Assembly: GCF_014349235.1 (NCBI RefSeq)
Contig: NZ_JACSOH010000014.1
Coordinates: 62,001 to 126,000, forward strand
Source: Cytophaga sp. FL35
GTDB taxonomy: Bacteria; Bacteroidota; Bacteroidia; Flavobacteriales; Flavobacteriaceae
Direction: 5' to 3'
Length of the DNA stretch: 64,000 nt
This document shows positions 1-9,306 of the stretch, piece after piece. A program made the translations under genes and the position numbers. The notes below the pieces were generated by a model, which ran no database searches, was not told the DNA's origin, and saw only the letters and a list, made by a program, of their open reading frames with translations. Numbering within the stretch: the first letter of the stretch is position 1; each line of letters starts with the position of its first letter.

Positions 1-1382
1 TAGTATTGTTCTTGAACATCGCTTCTAAAAACGGTGTAGGCTTTATCGTATTCAGATTCATTAAGAAGACCTTTGGGCAAAATAAAATCGATTATGGCCC
101 GTGCAATGATATCTGGGTTGTTACTGGTCATGCCATCCATGCCGGTCAAGGAGAGACCAAGGTTCCTAAATTGTTCAGGGTCTTCATCAAAAAACTCTTC
201 AAGCATGCTCTCAATGGTCAACCATCTACCAATCATGAAATTGGTATTGATCCAGGTACGGTCTCTTTGCCATCCGTTCACATCAAAAGGATTGAACATG
301 ACTTGACTTAGTAAACCACTGTAATTGATAACGGTTTCAACGGTGGTGTCCGTTCTATTAAAACTTGACTCTTTTAGTAAATTAAAATAAAGGTCGTACG
401 GACTTTTGATTATGACACCAATTGCTTCTTCATCAAAGAAATGTTGACTTTTAAATAATTGGGATAGTACGGGGGCTATTTCAAAGTTGTTGGATAAAAA
501 AGTAGTGGCCATGCCGTCTATTATTGTTTGGGCATTGCCAGCGGCATCTTTTGAATCTGGGTGCACAAAAAACTCGTAAAGCTTTCGGCATATAAAATCG
601 GCAATTTCATTGGGCCGTTGCTCAAATAAGATATCTATGACATCATCATACCCCCAATTTCCGGTCTGCCCCAGGATGGTCTTAGAGCCTTCATCATGCC
701 TATCTGCCCTAAAAGTTACCTGTTCACAACCTAATTCTCCTCTTTCAACATATCCTGTTAAAGCCTTTGCTGTTTCAATGATATCTTGTTCCGTATAACC
801 TATTCCCTCGCCTAGGGTGAACAATTCGTAAAGTTCACGGGCGTAGTTTTCGTTGGGATTGTTTCCGTTGTTATAAACACCATCTAGGTAATATAGCATG
901 GCACTAGTGAGGCCAATTTCACTAACGAAAGTTTTGAAGTTACCTAGGGAATTTCTTTGTAAGCAATCAATATAATGGTATAAAAAGCTATTACAGTTGT
1001 ATACTTCCAGTTGCGTTACAAAATGGTTGCTCCAAAAGAAACTAAGTCTGTCCCTAAGATTATTGTCCAACATTTGATTGGCATAGGCGAGGCTAAATTC
1101 TCCTTTTTGCTGCCTTACCATGGCATCTCTCTGTTGATCGTCTTCGGGATAATTACTGTTGTTCCAGTTGGCCCAAGTAGGAGCCGCAATGGGAGCTTGG
1201 TTGATGGCTTGGTTGATCAAATTGTCTACCAAAGTGCCGGCATTTTGTCCTTCTGCTTGATCGATAGTCGCAGCAGAAGCGCTAAACCCCAGACGTCTGT
1301 AAAGATGTGCAGCTTTGGACCGGTCCAAAGGTGTGTTATACGGTGCTAGGGATCCCGTATTACAGTTGATAAAGTATTCCAT
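1..1382 (-). CDS. DUF1800 domain protein (3' end cut by window edge)
   Basis: An open frame starts at the ATG at 1382 and runs off the left edge without a stop, so about 460 N-terminal residues are visible and the C-terminus is missing. It begins MEYFINCNTGSLAP with no signal peptide. The segment SKAAHLYRRLGF (about residues 22-33) and NENYARELYELFTLG (about 175-190), followed by a helical stretch with NEIADFICRKLY, are typical of DUF1800 proteins. Members usually sit beside a DUF1501 protein; here that partner would lie left of the window. The biochemical role is not known. The spacer to the divergent yraN gene is about 190 bp and shows no clear promoter. The family call is fairly safe; the function is open. 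Confidence 0.85.
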   Translation of the reverse strand, partial: MEYFINCNTGSLAPYNTPLDRSKAAHLYRRLGFSASAATIDQAEGQNAGTLVDNLINQAINQAPIAAPTWANWNNSNYPEDDQQRDAMVRQQKGEFSLAYANQMLDNNLRDRLSFFWSNHFVTQLEVYNCNSFLYHYIDCLQRNSLGNFKTFVSEIGLTSAMLYYLDGVYNNGNNPNENYARELYELFTLGEGIGYTEQDIIETAKALTGYVERGELGCEQVTFRADRHDEGSKTILGQTGNWGYDDVIDILFEQRPNEIADFICRKLYEFFVHPDSKDAAGNAQTIIDGMATTFLSNNFEIAPVLSQLFKSQHFFDEEAIGVIIKSPYDLYFNLLKESSFNRTDTTVETVINYSGLLSQVMFNPFDVNGWQRDRTWINTNFMIGRWLTIESMLEEFFDEDPEQFRNLGLSLTGMDGMTSNNPDIIARAIIDFILPKGLLNESEYDKAYTVFRSDVQEQY

Positions 1383-1576
1383 AATTTTTGTAGGCTTTAA
1401 GAACCGTTTATGTGTTTGGGGTCAATTCTTAACGAACAAGCGTTTTGGATAGTATGGGGTTTGCAGTATTTTCGATGTATGACGTATAGATTTACGGGTA
1501 GGTATGCAATTTTAGGTGTTAAGGGACCCAAGTTTTCGATGAACTACCTCTTTTTTTAACCACAAATCAATGAGAA

Positions 1577-1936
1577 ATGGGAAAGCATAATGAATTTGGA
1601 AAGGAAGGAGAAAAACTAGCAGTAGACCATTTAATTGCTAAAGGATATGAGATAAGGGAGAAAAATTACAGGTATCTAAAGGCTGAAATAGACATTATTG
1701 CCCAAAAGGATGGTGTTTTAGGTATTGTTGAGGTTAGGGCACGGAGTAACGACCAAATAATACCCATAGCCGAAACCATCACTCCCAAGAAAATTAAATT
1801 GTTGGTGGCCGCTGCAGACAATTATGTCACAGAAAATGAACTGGATGTGGAGGTAAGGTTTGATGTAATTACCATTCTAAAAAATAATAAGATGTTTAAA
1901 ATAGAGCATTTGGAAAGTGCTTTCTATCATTTTTGA
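1577..1936 (+). CDS. YraN/UPF0102 family nuclease-fold protein
   Basis: This 119-residue protein is of normal length for the UPF0102 (YraN) family, which has a Holliday-junction-resolvase/restriction-endonuclease-like fold. Visible signatures are GKEGE at residues 8-12, the E37-I-D39 pair in KAEIDIIAQ, and VEVR at 51-54, which match the family's E-x-D ... (V/A)-E-V-(K/R) metal-site pattern. The usual lysine of the last motif is arginine here. An ATG seven bases upstream (1570) is in another frame and stops after six codons, so 1577 is the start. The role in Bacteroidota is unproven; a DNA processing function is inferred from the fold. It is followed closely by the ACT-domain gene on the same strand. 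Confidence 0.9.
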   Translation: MGKHNEFGKEGEKLAVDHLIAKGYEIREKNYRYLKAEIDIIAQKDGVLGIVEVRARSNDQIIPIAETITPKKIKLLVAAADNYVTENELDVEVRFDVITILKNNKMFKIEHLESAFYHF

Positions 1937-2009
1937 GAGAAAAGTAGTCTGTTCTTATATTTTTCGATTTTTAGTATTTACACAATTTGTTTTATTTATA
2001 ACAATGTGT

Positions 2010-2017
2010 TATTTTTG
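2010..2017 (+). promoter_or_regulatory. Bacteroidota-type promoter of the ACT-domain gene
   Basis: TATTTTTG is a perfect TAnnTTTG -7 element, and TTG at 1987-1989 lies 20 bp upstream at the spacing expected of the -33 element. Both lie between yraN and the ATG at 2040, which argues that translation of the downstream gene begins at 2040 and not in the long upstream frame extension. Confidence 0.65.
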
Positions 2018-2039
2018 CGGTGCAACCAACAATAAGTCC

Positions 2040-2699
2040 ATGAAAACTATTTCATCCGTAGTAGAGCAGTACATTAAAAAGAAGCCTTTTCTTCAAAGCG
2101 CATTGGCACAGGGAATAATCAATTTAACCTCTTTGTCTAGAATTGTAAAGCCGGAAATTGAAGAGGAGTTAGGAAAAGATATTAGAAATGGTGCTATAGT
2201 TATGGCACTTAAAAGACTGTCCGATGACCTGGAATTTAGGGCAACTCATAAAATTATAAAGGTCTTAAAGAATATTGGCGAAATTACGGTGCGTTCTTCA
2301 TTGACCGATTTTACCTTTTTTATTTCCGAATCCATTCTTGAAGTGCAAGCTCAACTTTTGGAAGAGGTCAATAAGAACAAAGATGTATTTTATACTTCTT
2401 CCCGCGGGGTAAATGAATTGAACATTGTGGTGAGCAATAGTTTGGACCAAACGGTGGAAGAGCTTTTTAAAGAGGAGAAATGTTCTCAAAAGGCCGAAAA
2501 CCTATCTTCCATCACCGTCAAATTACCTGCCGAAAACGTTAGCGTTCCTGGAATCTATTATTTCATCTTCCAACGTTTGGCGTGGGAAGGCATTGTTCTT
2601 TATGAAGTTATTTCCACAACCAATGAATTTACCATTTTAGTAGATGATGAACAGGTTGATGTGGCCTTTAAGACCATCAAAGACCTAAAAACCTTGTAG
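2040..2699 (+). CDS. ACT-domain protein related to aspartate kinase regulatory region
   Basis: A 219-residue cytoplasmic protein starting MKTISSVVEQYIKKKPFLQ. The frame is open back to 1917, but the ATG at 2040 is preferred because a perfect -7/-33 promoter pair lies between 1987 and 2017. The N-terminal ~85 residues are helical and look like a small DNA-binding or dimerisation region (KPFLQSALAQGIINLTSLSRIV). The C-terminal part (about 85-219) has two ACT-like segments, including NELNIVVSNSLDQTVEELF and a second beginning VPGIYYFIFQRLAWEGI. Homologues in Flavobacteria are often labelled aspartate kinase although no kinase domain is present. A role as an amino-acid-sensing regulator is an inference. 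Confidence 0.75.
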   Translation: MKTISSVVEQYIKKKPFLQSALAQGIINLTSLSRIVKPEIEEELGKDIRNGAIVMALKRLSDDLEFRATHKIIKVLKNIGEITVRSSLTDFTFFISESILEVQAQLLEEVNKNKDVFYTSSRGVNELNIVVSNSLDQTVEELFKEEKCSQKAENLSSITVKLPAENVSVPGIYYFIFQRLAWEGIVLYEVISTTNEFTILVDDEQVDVAFKTIKDLKTL

Positions 2700-2711
2700 G
2701 AGCTTATTTAT

Positions 2712-4028
2712 TTACTTTAGTGATTTTATTAATTCCTTTAGGTCTTCTGGCTTGAAAATGATTCGCTTTTCGGAATCCAATACAAAATAGGTAGGTGTTT
2801 TTTCTATGGCATAGGTTTCCGCGTATTCGCTATCCCATTTGCCCAAAGCAATGGCATGTTCAAAGTCCGGTAATTTATCAGATTCGGTTTTCCAAGTAGT
2901 TTTGTCTTCTTCCAGCCCAACAGCAATTACCTTTACCTTGCCATAGTCTTTTAGGGTCTGATGAAGTCGGGGTAATTCTTGTAGGCAATGCCCACAGGTA
3001 CTGCTCCAAAACGCCAAAATATAGGTTTCCGCACTGTTAAGACTACTCAATTTCTTTTGGGCGTTGCCGGAGTTCCATTCAATATCTGGAGCTATAGCCC
3101 CTATTCCTAACCGTTGTTCTAGAACCAATTGCCGCGCTTTTTCCGGATCCAGACTTTCTATAGGTAGTTTTTCAAGGTAATCTTTGTATACGAATTGAGC
3201 GGTAGAGTTCATTCCACCTTCATTACTCATTTTCCAAATTTTATAATACACCTCAAACTGAAAGGATTCGGGTACGTTTTTTATTTTTTGGTGAACTGTC
3301 TTAATGTTTTCTTCAATGGCAGTTTGTCGTTCAGCACTAGTCATTTGCTTCAATGGAAGTGCCGTAAAAACATAATTGCTGAGCTTGGAAACGAGGAAAT
3401 CCGAAGACTGTAGTATCTTATTGTCAAGCGTAAGATGGTCAAAATAGTGCTCTTTTTTATTAGCAACATATTGCTCTACCGTTTCGTTTTTACTGGGAAT
3501 ATACGGGCGGTTGGCCGCTATAAAATGGTGAACAAGCAAACCTTTAGATCGTTCTTCATAGGTGTTTTGTACTTCCCTTAGCTCTTTGGTATGTTTAGCA
3601 AATTCGCTAGCATCTGTTTTTCTTTCAATATAATAGTTCAATAATTTTCCGACCAATTCGCTCATGGTCTGGAAATAGGAGTTCATAATAATGTTCTCTT
3701 GGGAATTGGAGAAGGAAACGCCTGTACCACTGTTAAAAGTGAAATTCACATCTTCTTTGCCATTGTAAATGACATCAATGTAAAATTCATCTTGGGGAAT
3801 AGCGTATACCAAGCGATACATCCCTGGTTGGGAATTTTCAGGGAGGGAAAGACTGAAAGTTCCATTGGTAATAGAAGCATTGGTGATATAATTTTTGCTT
3901 CCGCTTTGCAATTGATAGATTAGTAAAAATTTATAATCTTCAGCGGGAGTAAAGGTTCCCGAAATAGTCTGTTGTGCCACAAGTCCAAGGCCTTGGAGCA
4001 TGATAAGTAAGAGAAAAAGTTTTTTCAT
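2712..4028 (-). CDS. Exported TlpA-like thioredoxin-fold protein
   Basis: A 438-residue protein with an N-terminal signal peptide (about 1-18, ending LGLVAQ). The C-terminal ~140 residues are a TlpA/AhpC-type thioredoxin domain: ILAFWSSTCGHCLQELPRL carries the redox pair CGHC near residue 345, and a cis-proline segment EKTPTYFVLD follows. The middle ~200 residues are helical and not recognised; the first 120 form a beta-rich domain like DUF4369, which often precedes thioredoxin domains in Bacteroidota. The protein probably acts in the periplasm as a thiol-disulfide reductase. It is convergent with the ACT-domain gene and 38 bp downstream of the CocE-type hydrolase gene. Confidence 0.85.
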   Translation of the reverse strand: MKKLFLLLIMLQGLGLVAQQTISGTFTPAEDYKFLLIYQLQSGSKNYITNASITNGTFSLSLPENSQPGMYRLVYAIPQDEFYIDVIYNGKEDVNFTFNSGTGVSFSNSQENIIMNSYFQTMSELVGKLLNYYIERKTDASEFAKHTKELREVQNTYEERSKGLLVHHFIAANRPYIPSKNETVEQYVANKKEHYFDHLTLDNKILQSSDFLVSKLSNYVFTALPLKQMTSAERQTAIEENIKTVHQKIKNVPESFQFEVYYKIWKMSNEGGMNSTAQFVYKDYLEKLPIESLDPEKARQLVLEQRLGIGAIAPDIEWNSGNAQKKLSSLNSAETYILAFWSSTCGHCLQELPRLHQTLKDYGKVKVIAVGLEEDKTTWKTESDKLPDFEHAIALGKWDSEYAETYAIEKTPTYFVLDSEKRIIFKPEDLKELIKSLK

Positions 4029-4066
4029 GTCGATATCGCACCTGTAACGATGTAAATTACCGTGGT

Positions 4067-5992
4067 TTAATCCTTAAAATTGGTAATTTGAAGGCTGAAC
4101 GGGTCGGGAGCTCCTGAATCTTGCGTTCCACCCACTTCTATGGATGAAGAACCATACAATTTGATGGTAGATTTAATAAAGTCTTCTTCGTTGGCCTTAT
4201 AGATATTGTCCACATATTTTTGAGGGTTTCTGTCGATGTACGGAAACCACGTACTGTGAATCTGAATCATTATTTTGTGCCCCTTTTTAAAGGTGTGAAG
4301 TACATCCTGAAGTCTAAAATTTACATCGGAAACCTCTCCGGGTACGAAAGGTTCCGGATTTTCAAAACTGTTTCTGAACCTTCCCCTAAAAACTTCGCCC
4401 CGTACCAATTGCTGGTAGCCACCCATGACTATATTTTCTGGATTGTGATCATAATTTTCATGATCCGCAGGGTACACGTCTATCAGTTTTACTACAAAAT
4501 CTGCGTCGGTACCGGTCATGGCCACTTTTAACTTGGCCAAGATTTCACCTGCTACCGTCTTTGGGCTCATCAATGGTTCCGTTTCAAAAGTGAGAACATC
4601 GGTTCTTCTAGAAGCATGCCTTTGGTCATCAGACATGTACTTTCTTGGAGTGAATGTAAGGCCTTCTGTTTCCGAACGATAAGGGACTGGTTTGTTTGGA
4701 TCACTGGTATATTCAAATACAGCATCGGCACTTGCTTTTTCATTAATGGTCAATTCCCCATTTTCTTTAAAGTGAAGGCTTAAAGGCTTTATATCTCTTG
4801 GTGGCCACTCCTCAAATTTCTGCCATTCTTTGGAACCTGTGTCAAACATATAGGCTTCCGGTAGTTGATAAATATTCTTGCTCTTTAGGTGATGGGCAAA
4901 AAAGTTTCGTTCTATATCCTTCAGGAAGAAAGTAGAAATACTGTCTCCAAAATAAATATGGTTGTGAATGGTTTTTCCTTTCTCACGGGCCCATCCACCG
5001 TGGTCCCAAGGTCCCATAACAATGGTGTTCTTAGCTTTTGGGCTTGTTGCTTCCACCGTTTTGTAAATGTTTAAAGGGCCGTATAAATCTTCGGCATCGA
5101 ACCAACCACCTACGGTCATGACTGCATGGTCAATATCTTTTAGATGGGGCAGAATGTTTCTTTTCTGCCAGAATTCGTCATAATTAGGGTGTTCTATTAT
5201 CTGCTTCCAGAAAAAATTATCTCCATGGTATTTTTCGGTAATATTCTTTAAAGGACCTAAATCCAAGAAAAAGTCGTACGCATCTGAAGCTGGATTACCG
5301 TACAAACGCATTAATTTATCTTGATACCAAGGTTTTCTGGTTAGGCTGTCTTTTTGGTATCCAAATACCGCAAATGCAGCGGTGTAACTCTCCAAATAAG
5401 CCCCTTGATGGTGAAAATCATCAAAGAAAAAATCGGCAATAGGCGCTTGTGGCGAGGAGGCTTTTAGGGCTGGATGGGCATCTATCATACCTGCGGCCGT
5501 ATAATGCCCAGGATACGAAATACCGTACATACCTACTTTGCCGTTATTGCCTTTCACATTCTTTAGAAGCCAATCTATGGTGTCATAGGTGTCGCTACTT
5601 TCATCAATATCTTTTTTGTTCCGGCGTTTGTTTCCAGGTATATTAGGCCGCATGTTATCAAATGTACCTCCGGACATATACCTACCCCTCACATCTTGGA
5701 AAACAAAGATGTAGCCGTCTTCCACCAAATATTTAGAAGGGTAGCCACCATATTGGAAATTGGCATGGCTGGAAGCATTATAGCAGGTACGGTTCATTAA
5801 AATGGGGTATTCTTGAGACGAGTCTTTTGGAGTGTAGACAATGGTAAACAGCTCTATACCATCTCGCATAGGAATTCTATATTCCTGAACATCATAATGG
5901 TCTTTAAAATAATCTGCATCAATTTCTTGTCCGCAGGAGATGGTGGTAATAAGTAAAAAAAGGAGAGAAGTTAGTTTACGATAGAAAGTCAT
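4067..5992 (-). CDS. CocE/NonD (X-Pro dipeptidyl-peptidase-like) hydrolase
   Basis: A 641-residue exported serine hydrolase. The frame extends to a TTG at 6004, but the ATG at 5992 gives a clean signal peptide MTFYRKLTSLLFLLITTISC that may end in a lipobox cysteine. The alpha/beta-hydrolase nucleophile elbow is GISYPG (Ser near residue 158), the acid lies in DAEDLYG (about 300) and the base in GPWDHGGW (about 331). The last ~220 residues are the beta-sandwich typical of CocE and X-Pro peptidases. Family members hydrolyse esters or release X-Pro dipeptides, or hydrolyse N-acylated amino acids; the substrate cannot be read from sequence. A perfect -7 element lies 30 bp upstream. Confidence 0.88.
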   Translation of the reverse strand: MTFYRKLTSLLFLLITTISCGQEIDADYFKDHYDVQEYRIPMRDGIELFTIVYTPKDSSQEYPILMNRTCYNASSHANFQYGGYPSKYLVEDGYIFVFQDVRGRYMSGGTFDNMRPNIPGNKRRNKKDIDESSDTYDTIDWLLKNVKGNNGKVGMYGISYPGHYTAAGMIDAHPALKASSPQAPIADFFFDDFHHQGAYLESYTAAFAVFGYQKDSLTRKPWYQDKLMRLYGNPASDAYDFFLDLGPLKNITEKYHGDNFFWKQIIEHPNYDEFWQKRNILPHLKDIDHAVMTVGGWFDAEDLYGPLNIYKTVEATSPKAKNTIVMGPWDHGGWAREKGKTIHNHIYFGDSISTFFLKDIERNFFAHHLKSKNIYQLPEAYMFDTGSKEWQKFEEWPPRDIKPLSLHFKENGELTINEKASADAVFEYTSDPNKPVPYRSETEGLTFTPRKYMSDDQRHASRRTDVLTFETEPLMSPKTVAGEILAKLKVAMTGTDADFVVKLIDVYPADHENYDHNPENIVMGGYQQLVRGEVFRGRFRNSFENPEPFVPGEVSDVNFRLQDVLHTFKKGHKIMIQIHSTWFPYIDRNPQKYVDNIYKANEEDFIKSTIKLYGSSSIEVGGTQDSGAPDPFSLQITNFKD

Positions 5993-6021
5993 ACTGTATT
6001 CCAATTGTTATTTAGTTGCTT

Positions 6022-6029
6022 CAAAGATA
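6022..6029 (-). promoter_or_regulatory. Candidate -7 element of the CocE-type hydrolase gene
   Basis: On the minus strand TATCTTTG is a perfect TAnnTTTG match, 30 bp ahead of the ATG at 5992 and just downstream of the beta-lactamase-like gene's stop. No TTG at the -33 spacing is present, so confidence is moderate. Confidence 0.45.
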
Positions 6030-6030
6030 C

Positions 6031-7302
6031 TTAATTGTTGGCTGAAATTGGTCCGTATACAGCATCTCTAAAACCTTTATGAAGCCCTATTCCGTCATAG
6101 GGAAACAATTGCACAAAGAGCACGGCCGTTAGGTCGTTTACCGGATCTACCCAGAACAAGGTACTGGCGGCACCGTCCCAGAAAAATTCACCCACTACGC
6201 CATTATTTTCTTCCGCATTGACGGGTTTTGCCGTTCTCACGGCAAAGTCGATACCAAATCCCACTTGACCCTTACTGGGTAGAAAATGTCTTTCTGTAAC
6301 GCTATCTGCCAATTGGTTGGTGGCCATTAACTTCACTGTCTCAGGTTGGAGAATTTGTACCGAATCCAAAGAGCCCTCATGAACCAGCATTCGGGCAAAT
6401 TTCATATAATCGTCCAAAGTAGAAGTAAGTCCGGAACCTCCGCGGATTAATGGCCATTTTTCAAGATAGTTGCTGTAAGTGACGGTATCCCTTTCCAGCT
6501 CACCTTCTCCCTTTCTTCTGTAGAGGGAAGCAAATCGGTCCCTGTCACCTTCAGGAATGAAGTATCGGGTTTCGCTCATTCCAAGTTTGTCAAGTACGTG
6601 TTCTCGTACATATTGTTGATAGGGTAAGCCGGAAATACGTTCTACCAAAAATGCCTGCACATCTACGCAAGGGCCATAAAGCCATTCTTCCCCTGGATGA
6701 AATTGCAGTGGCAACTTCCCCATTTTTTCGGCCATTTGGGTAAGGGTATTATTTCTGTTAAGTGCATCTGCTTCAGCGACCATTTTACCTAATAGGCTAT
6801 TACCGGTGCCGGCAAAACCAGCGGTATGCCTTGTAATATCTCGGATTGTTATTGGGCGGTTGGCGTCTTCTAAAATGGGCTTTGCAGATGCGTCTTCCCC
6901 AACATAAACCTTCATATGGGCAAATTCGGGAGCGTATTTTTCCAACGGATCATCCAAATCAAATTTTCCGTCTTCATAAAGGGTCATCAAAGCGGTGCCA
7001 GTTACCGGTTTTGTCATGGAATAGATTTGAACGATGGTCGACCGTTTCATTGGTTGGTTCTCGGCAATGTTGGCATGCCCAAAAGCATTAAAGTACACTT
7101 CTTTGTCCTTTTCAAAAATTAGAGCGGACACCCCGGCAATATTTCCTGAATCAACAAAGCTCTTTAGGGTAGCGTCAATACGTTGGGTTACGGAATCCGT
7201 AACTATAAAATCTTCCGTTGGGGTTTTTTCCGTTTTGGTCTCTTTACAAGAATGAAACACCAAGCCGCTGATCAAACCTATCAGTAAAAATTTAATTTTC
7301 AT
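6031..7302 (-). CDS. Serine hydrolase, class C beta-lactamase family (lipoprotein)
   Basis: A 423-residue protein with a lipoprotein signal (hydrophobic stretch then C19 in VFHSCKETK). The beta-lactamase/transpeptidase-like fold shows SMTK at residues 95-98, the S-x-x-K nucleophile and general base, and a tyrosine in WLYGPCVDV (about 205) at the place of the Y-x-N motif. The third motif (HxG or KTG) is likely in the FFWDGAAS region near residue 378. Proteins of this shape in Bacteroidota are esterases or D-amino-acid/peptide hydrolases more often than antibiotic-degrading enzymes, so resistance should not be assumed. It lies between the CocE hydrolase and the Ldh-type dehydrogenase on the same strand. 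Confidence 0.87.
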   Translation of the reverse strand: MKIKFLLIGLISGLVFHSCKETKTEKTPTEDFIVTDSVTQRIDATLKSFVDSGNIAGVSALIFEKDKEVYFNAFGHANIAENQPMKRSTIVQIYSMTKPVTGTALMTLYEDGKFDLDDPLEKYAPEFAHMKVYVGEDASAKPILEDANRPITIRDITRHTAGFAGTGNSLLGKMVAEADALNRNNTLTQMAEKMGKLPLQFHPGEEWLYGPCVDVQAFLVERISGLPYQQYVREHVLDKLGMSETRYFIPEGDRDRFASLYRRKGEGELERDTVTYSNYLEKWPLIRGGSGLTSTLDDYMKFARMLVHEGSLDSVQILQPETVKLMATNQLADSVTERHFLPSKGQVGFGIDFAVRTAKPVNAEENNGVVGEFFWDGAASTLFWVDPVNDLTAVLFVQLFPYDGIGLHKGFRDAVYGPISANN

Positions 7303-7372
7303 GATTTTTGAATTTCGTTAATGTATGAGGCTTTAAGAGAGACATTAATTCAAGAAATAACGTCCCAAAAAG

Positions 7373-8392
7373 TTAGGATGCCAATTCTAACACCTTTTCC
7401 CAGACTTCAATACTAACGGGCATTCCATTCTTCTGATTTTTCGCCCTGTTTTCCAATGTTCTTTCTCCCGGATAATAAATGTTTTGTCCTTCTTTCATAG
7501 GAGTAGAGCTATGGGTGAAATCAATAATTTCCTGAAGTAGTCTTTCCTGTACGTCCGTGTCTTTGAAATAATCCTGGGAAATGCAGAGGAACACCTGTGA
7601 TATAGCAATCTCCTTCTCCTTGCCCGCTATTTTGGAGGTTGAATTTCCTGCCGATAACAAGGTGACCAACATATCTAATATCATGGATAGGGCGGACCCC
7701 TTCCAATAGCCAATAGGAAGACCTCGTTCCTTTACTAGAATTTTTTCGGGATCTGTAGAAAGCTGGTCCTCATCATCCCAACCTCCTGGAAAAGGTAGTT
7801 GTTGTCCCTTTAATTTATAGTCGTTTATTTTTCCGAACGCAAACTGCGAAATGGCCATATCCAGAACTACATGTCCCTTTTTTCTTGGAATGGAAACGAT
7901 AAATGGGTTATTTCCCAACCTACTGTCCTTACCGCCCCATGGTGGCATATTAGGTTGGGTGTTGGTAAACATAATGGCAATACAGCCTTGTTCCGCCGCA
8001 CGTCTGCCATAGGTGCCACCACGCATCCAATGGTTCGTATTGCGTAACGCTACCATGCCCATACCGTGTTCTTTGGCAAGGGATATAGCCCGATCTGTAC
8101 ATTTGGTGGCGTTGATAATCCCAGGCCCTAAATTACCATCCCATCGCTCCATACTGCCCATTCCTTCGGCCTTTTCGGCTTCGGCATTAATTTGAATATA
8201 TCCTTGTTCTATGTAAGATATAAATAAGGGAACGCGATTAATACCGTGTGAATTTACGCCGTCCAGAGTGCTTTCAGTATAAGTGAGCGCTAACAATTCT
8301 GCCTTTTCTTGGGTGAATCCGTATTTTAGAAATAGTTGAACGAGTGTAGATTGCATTTCCTCAAAGGAAATGTTCTTAAGGTTGGAAGCCAT
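7373..8392 (-). CDS. Ldh-family oxidoreductase (YiaK / malate-lactate dehydrogenase type 2)
   Basis: A 339-residue cytoplasmic NAD(P)-dependent oxidoreductase of the type-2 malate/lactate dehydrogenase superfamily, which includes 2,3-diketo-L-gulonate reductase, ureidoglycolate dehydrogenase and delta-1-piperideine-2-carboxylate reductase. DGVNSHGINRV at about 45-55 contains the catalytic histidine H49, and AISLAKEHGMGMVALRNTNHW followed by GGTYGRRAAEQGCIAI is the characteristic cofactor-binding region (about 100-140). Length and start are normal. With the surrounding esterases and the EamA transporter it could belong to sugar-acid catabolism, but the substrate is not readable from sequence. 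Confidence 0.85.
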   Translation of the reverse strand: MASNLKNISFEEMQSTLVQLFLKYGFTQEKAELLALTYTESTLDGVNSHGINRVPLFISYIEQGYIQINAEAEKAEGMGSMERWDGNLGPGIINATKCTDRAISLAKEHGMGMVALRNTNHWMRGGTYGRRAAEQGCIAIMFTNTQPNMPPWGGKDSRLGNNPFIVSIPRKKGHVVLDMAISQFAFGKINDYKLKGQQLPFPGGWDDEDQLSTDPEKILVKERGLPIGYWKGSALSMILDMLVTLLSAGNSTSKIAGKEKEIAISQVFLCISQDYFKDTDVQERLLQEIIDFTHSSTPMKEGQNIYYPGERTLENRAKNQKNGMPVSIEVWEKVLELAS

Positions 8393-8456
8393 AGTAATAG
8401 TTGTAGTTTAAATATTGAACATCAAGTTTTGATACTTGCTGTTTATTAGTGGTAAG

Positions 8457-9305
8457 TTAACGCTTTTTTACGTTCATACGCGTAATGAGGAAACTGCTAA
8501 TAAGAATGAGAATGCCTCCTATAATGGTATGGATACTAAGCGTTTCATTTCTGATAAAATAACCTAATGCAATTGCGCTTAAAATTTCAATGTACATAAG
8601 GCCTGAAGCGGTAGAGGCCGGTAGATGTTTTAGGGCGAAGAAAAATAGCATGAAGACAACTATCCCAATCCAAAAACCATAAAAAACACCCAAACCAATT
8701 TGGGAAACTTCTACTTCCGGTAAAAAGAACATAAACGGAATGAAGAAAACACTGCTTACCAAGTTCTGCCAAATTATGGTCTGTTTTTGGGTGTAATAAT
8801 GTGATTCGGATTTAAACATAACTATGGTAATCGCATATCCCAAGGCACAAAGAATGGCAGCAACCATGCCGATCATATCATTGCTTTCAAAGGAAAAAGT
8901 CTTGTTGGAATAGGTAATGATCATGCCGGTAAAGGCCAATAATAACAACAGCACCTGCTCTTTTTGCAGTGGTTTTTTATGCTGTCTGGATTCCAGTAAG
9001 AATACAAAAATAGGCCAAGTATAAACCAGTACCACAGCATTGCCAATAGAGGTGTATAAGAATGCCAAGATATAAAGGTATAGACGCACTACGTTAATGG
9101 TAGATGCCAATAGCATTTTACGGTAATTACCCGTAAATAAAGGCTTGGATTTGCTAAATAGAACGGGCAGTAAAAATAATACCGGTACCATGGTCCTAAA
9201 AAAGGCGATGGCACCTGCAGGGAAAACGCTCAATTGCTTGATAAGAACGCCATTACTACCGGCAATTACGGCACAGGCAATTATGGCATAAAGGGCTTTG
9301 TTCAA
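8457..9305 (-). CDS. EamA/DMT-family transporter
   Basis: A 282-residue inner-membrane protein with about ten hydrophobic helices arranged as two EamA repeats; it ends with a short basic tail (RMNVKKR). The only N-terminal start that fits is TTG at 9303-9305, one base after the stop of the upstream esterase gene, which suggests translational coupling; no ATG occurs in the first repeat. DMT transporters export amino acids or small metabolites or import sugars and nucleotide-sugars; the substrate is unknown. It ends an apparent three-gene unit (NTF2-like, esterase, EamA). Confidence 0.85.
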   Translation of the reverse strand: MNKALYAIIACAVIAGSNGVLIKQLSVFPAGAIAFFRTMVPVLFLLPVLFSKSKPLFTGNYRKMLLASTINVVRLYLYILAFLYTSIGNAVVLVYTWPIFVFLLESRQHKKPLQKEQVLLLLLAFTGMIITYSNKTFSFESNDMIGMVAAILCALGYAITIVMFKSESHYYTQKQTIIWQNLVSSVFFIPFMFFLPEVEVSQIGLGVFYGFWIGIVVFMLFFFALKHLPASTASGLMYIEILSAIALGYFIRNETLSIHTIIGGILILISSFLITRMNVKKR

Positions 9306-9306
9306 T

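Noticed and set aside
6031-7302. Beta-lactam resistance gene
   Set aside because: The SxxK fold is shared with many esterases and peptidases, and the second and third motifs are not those of typical class C beta-lactamases.
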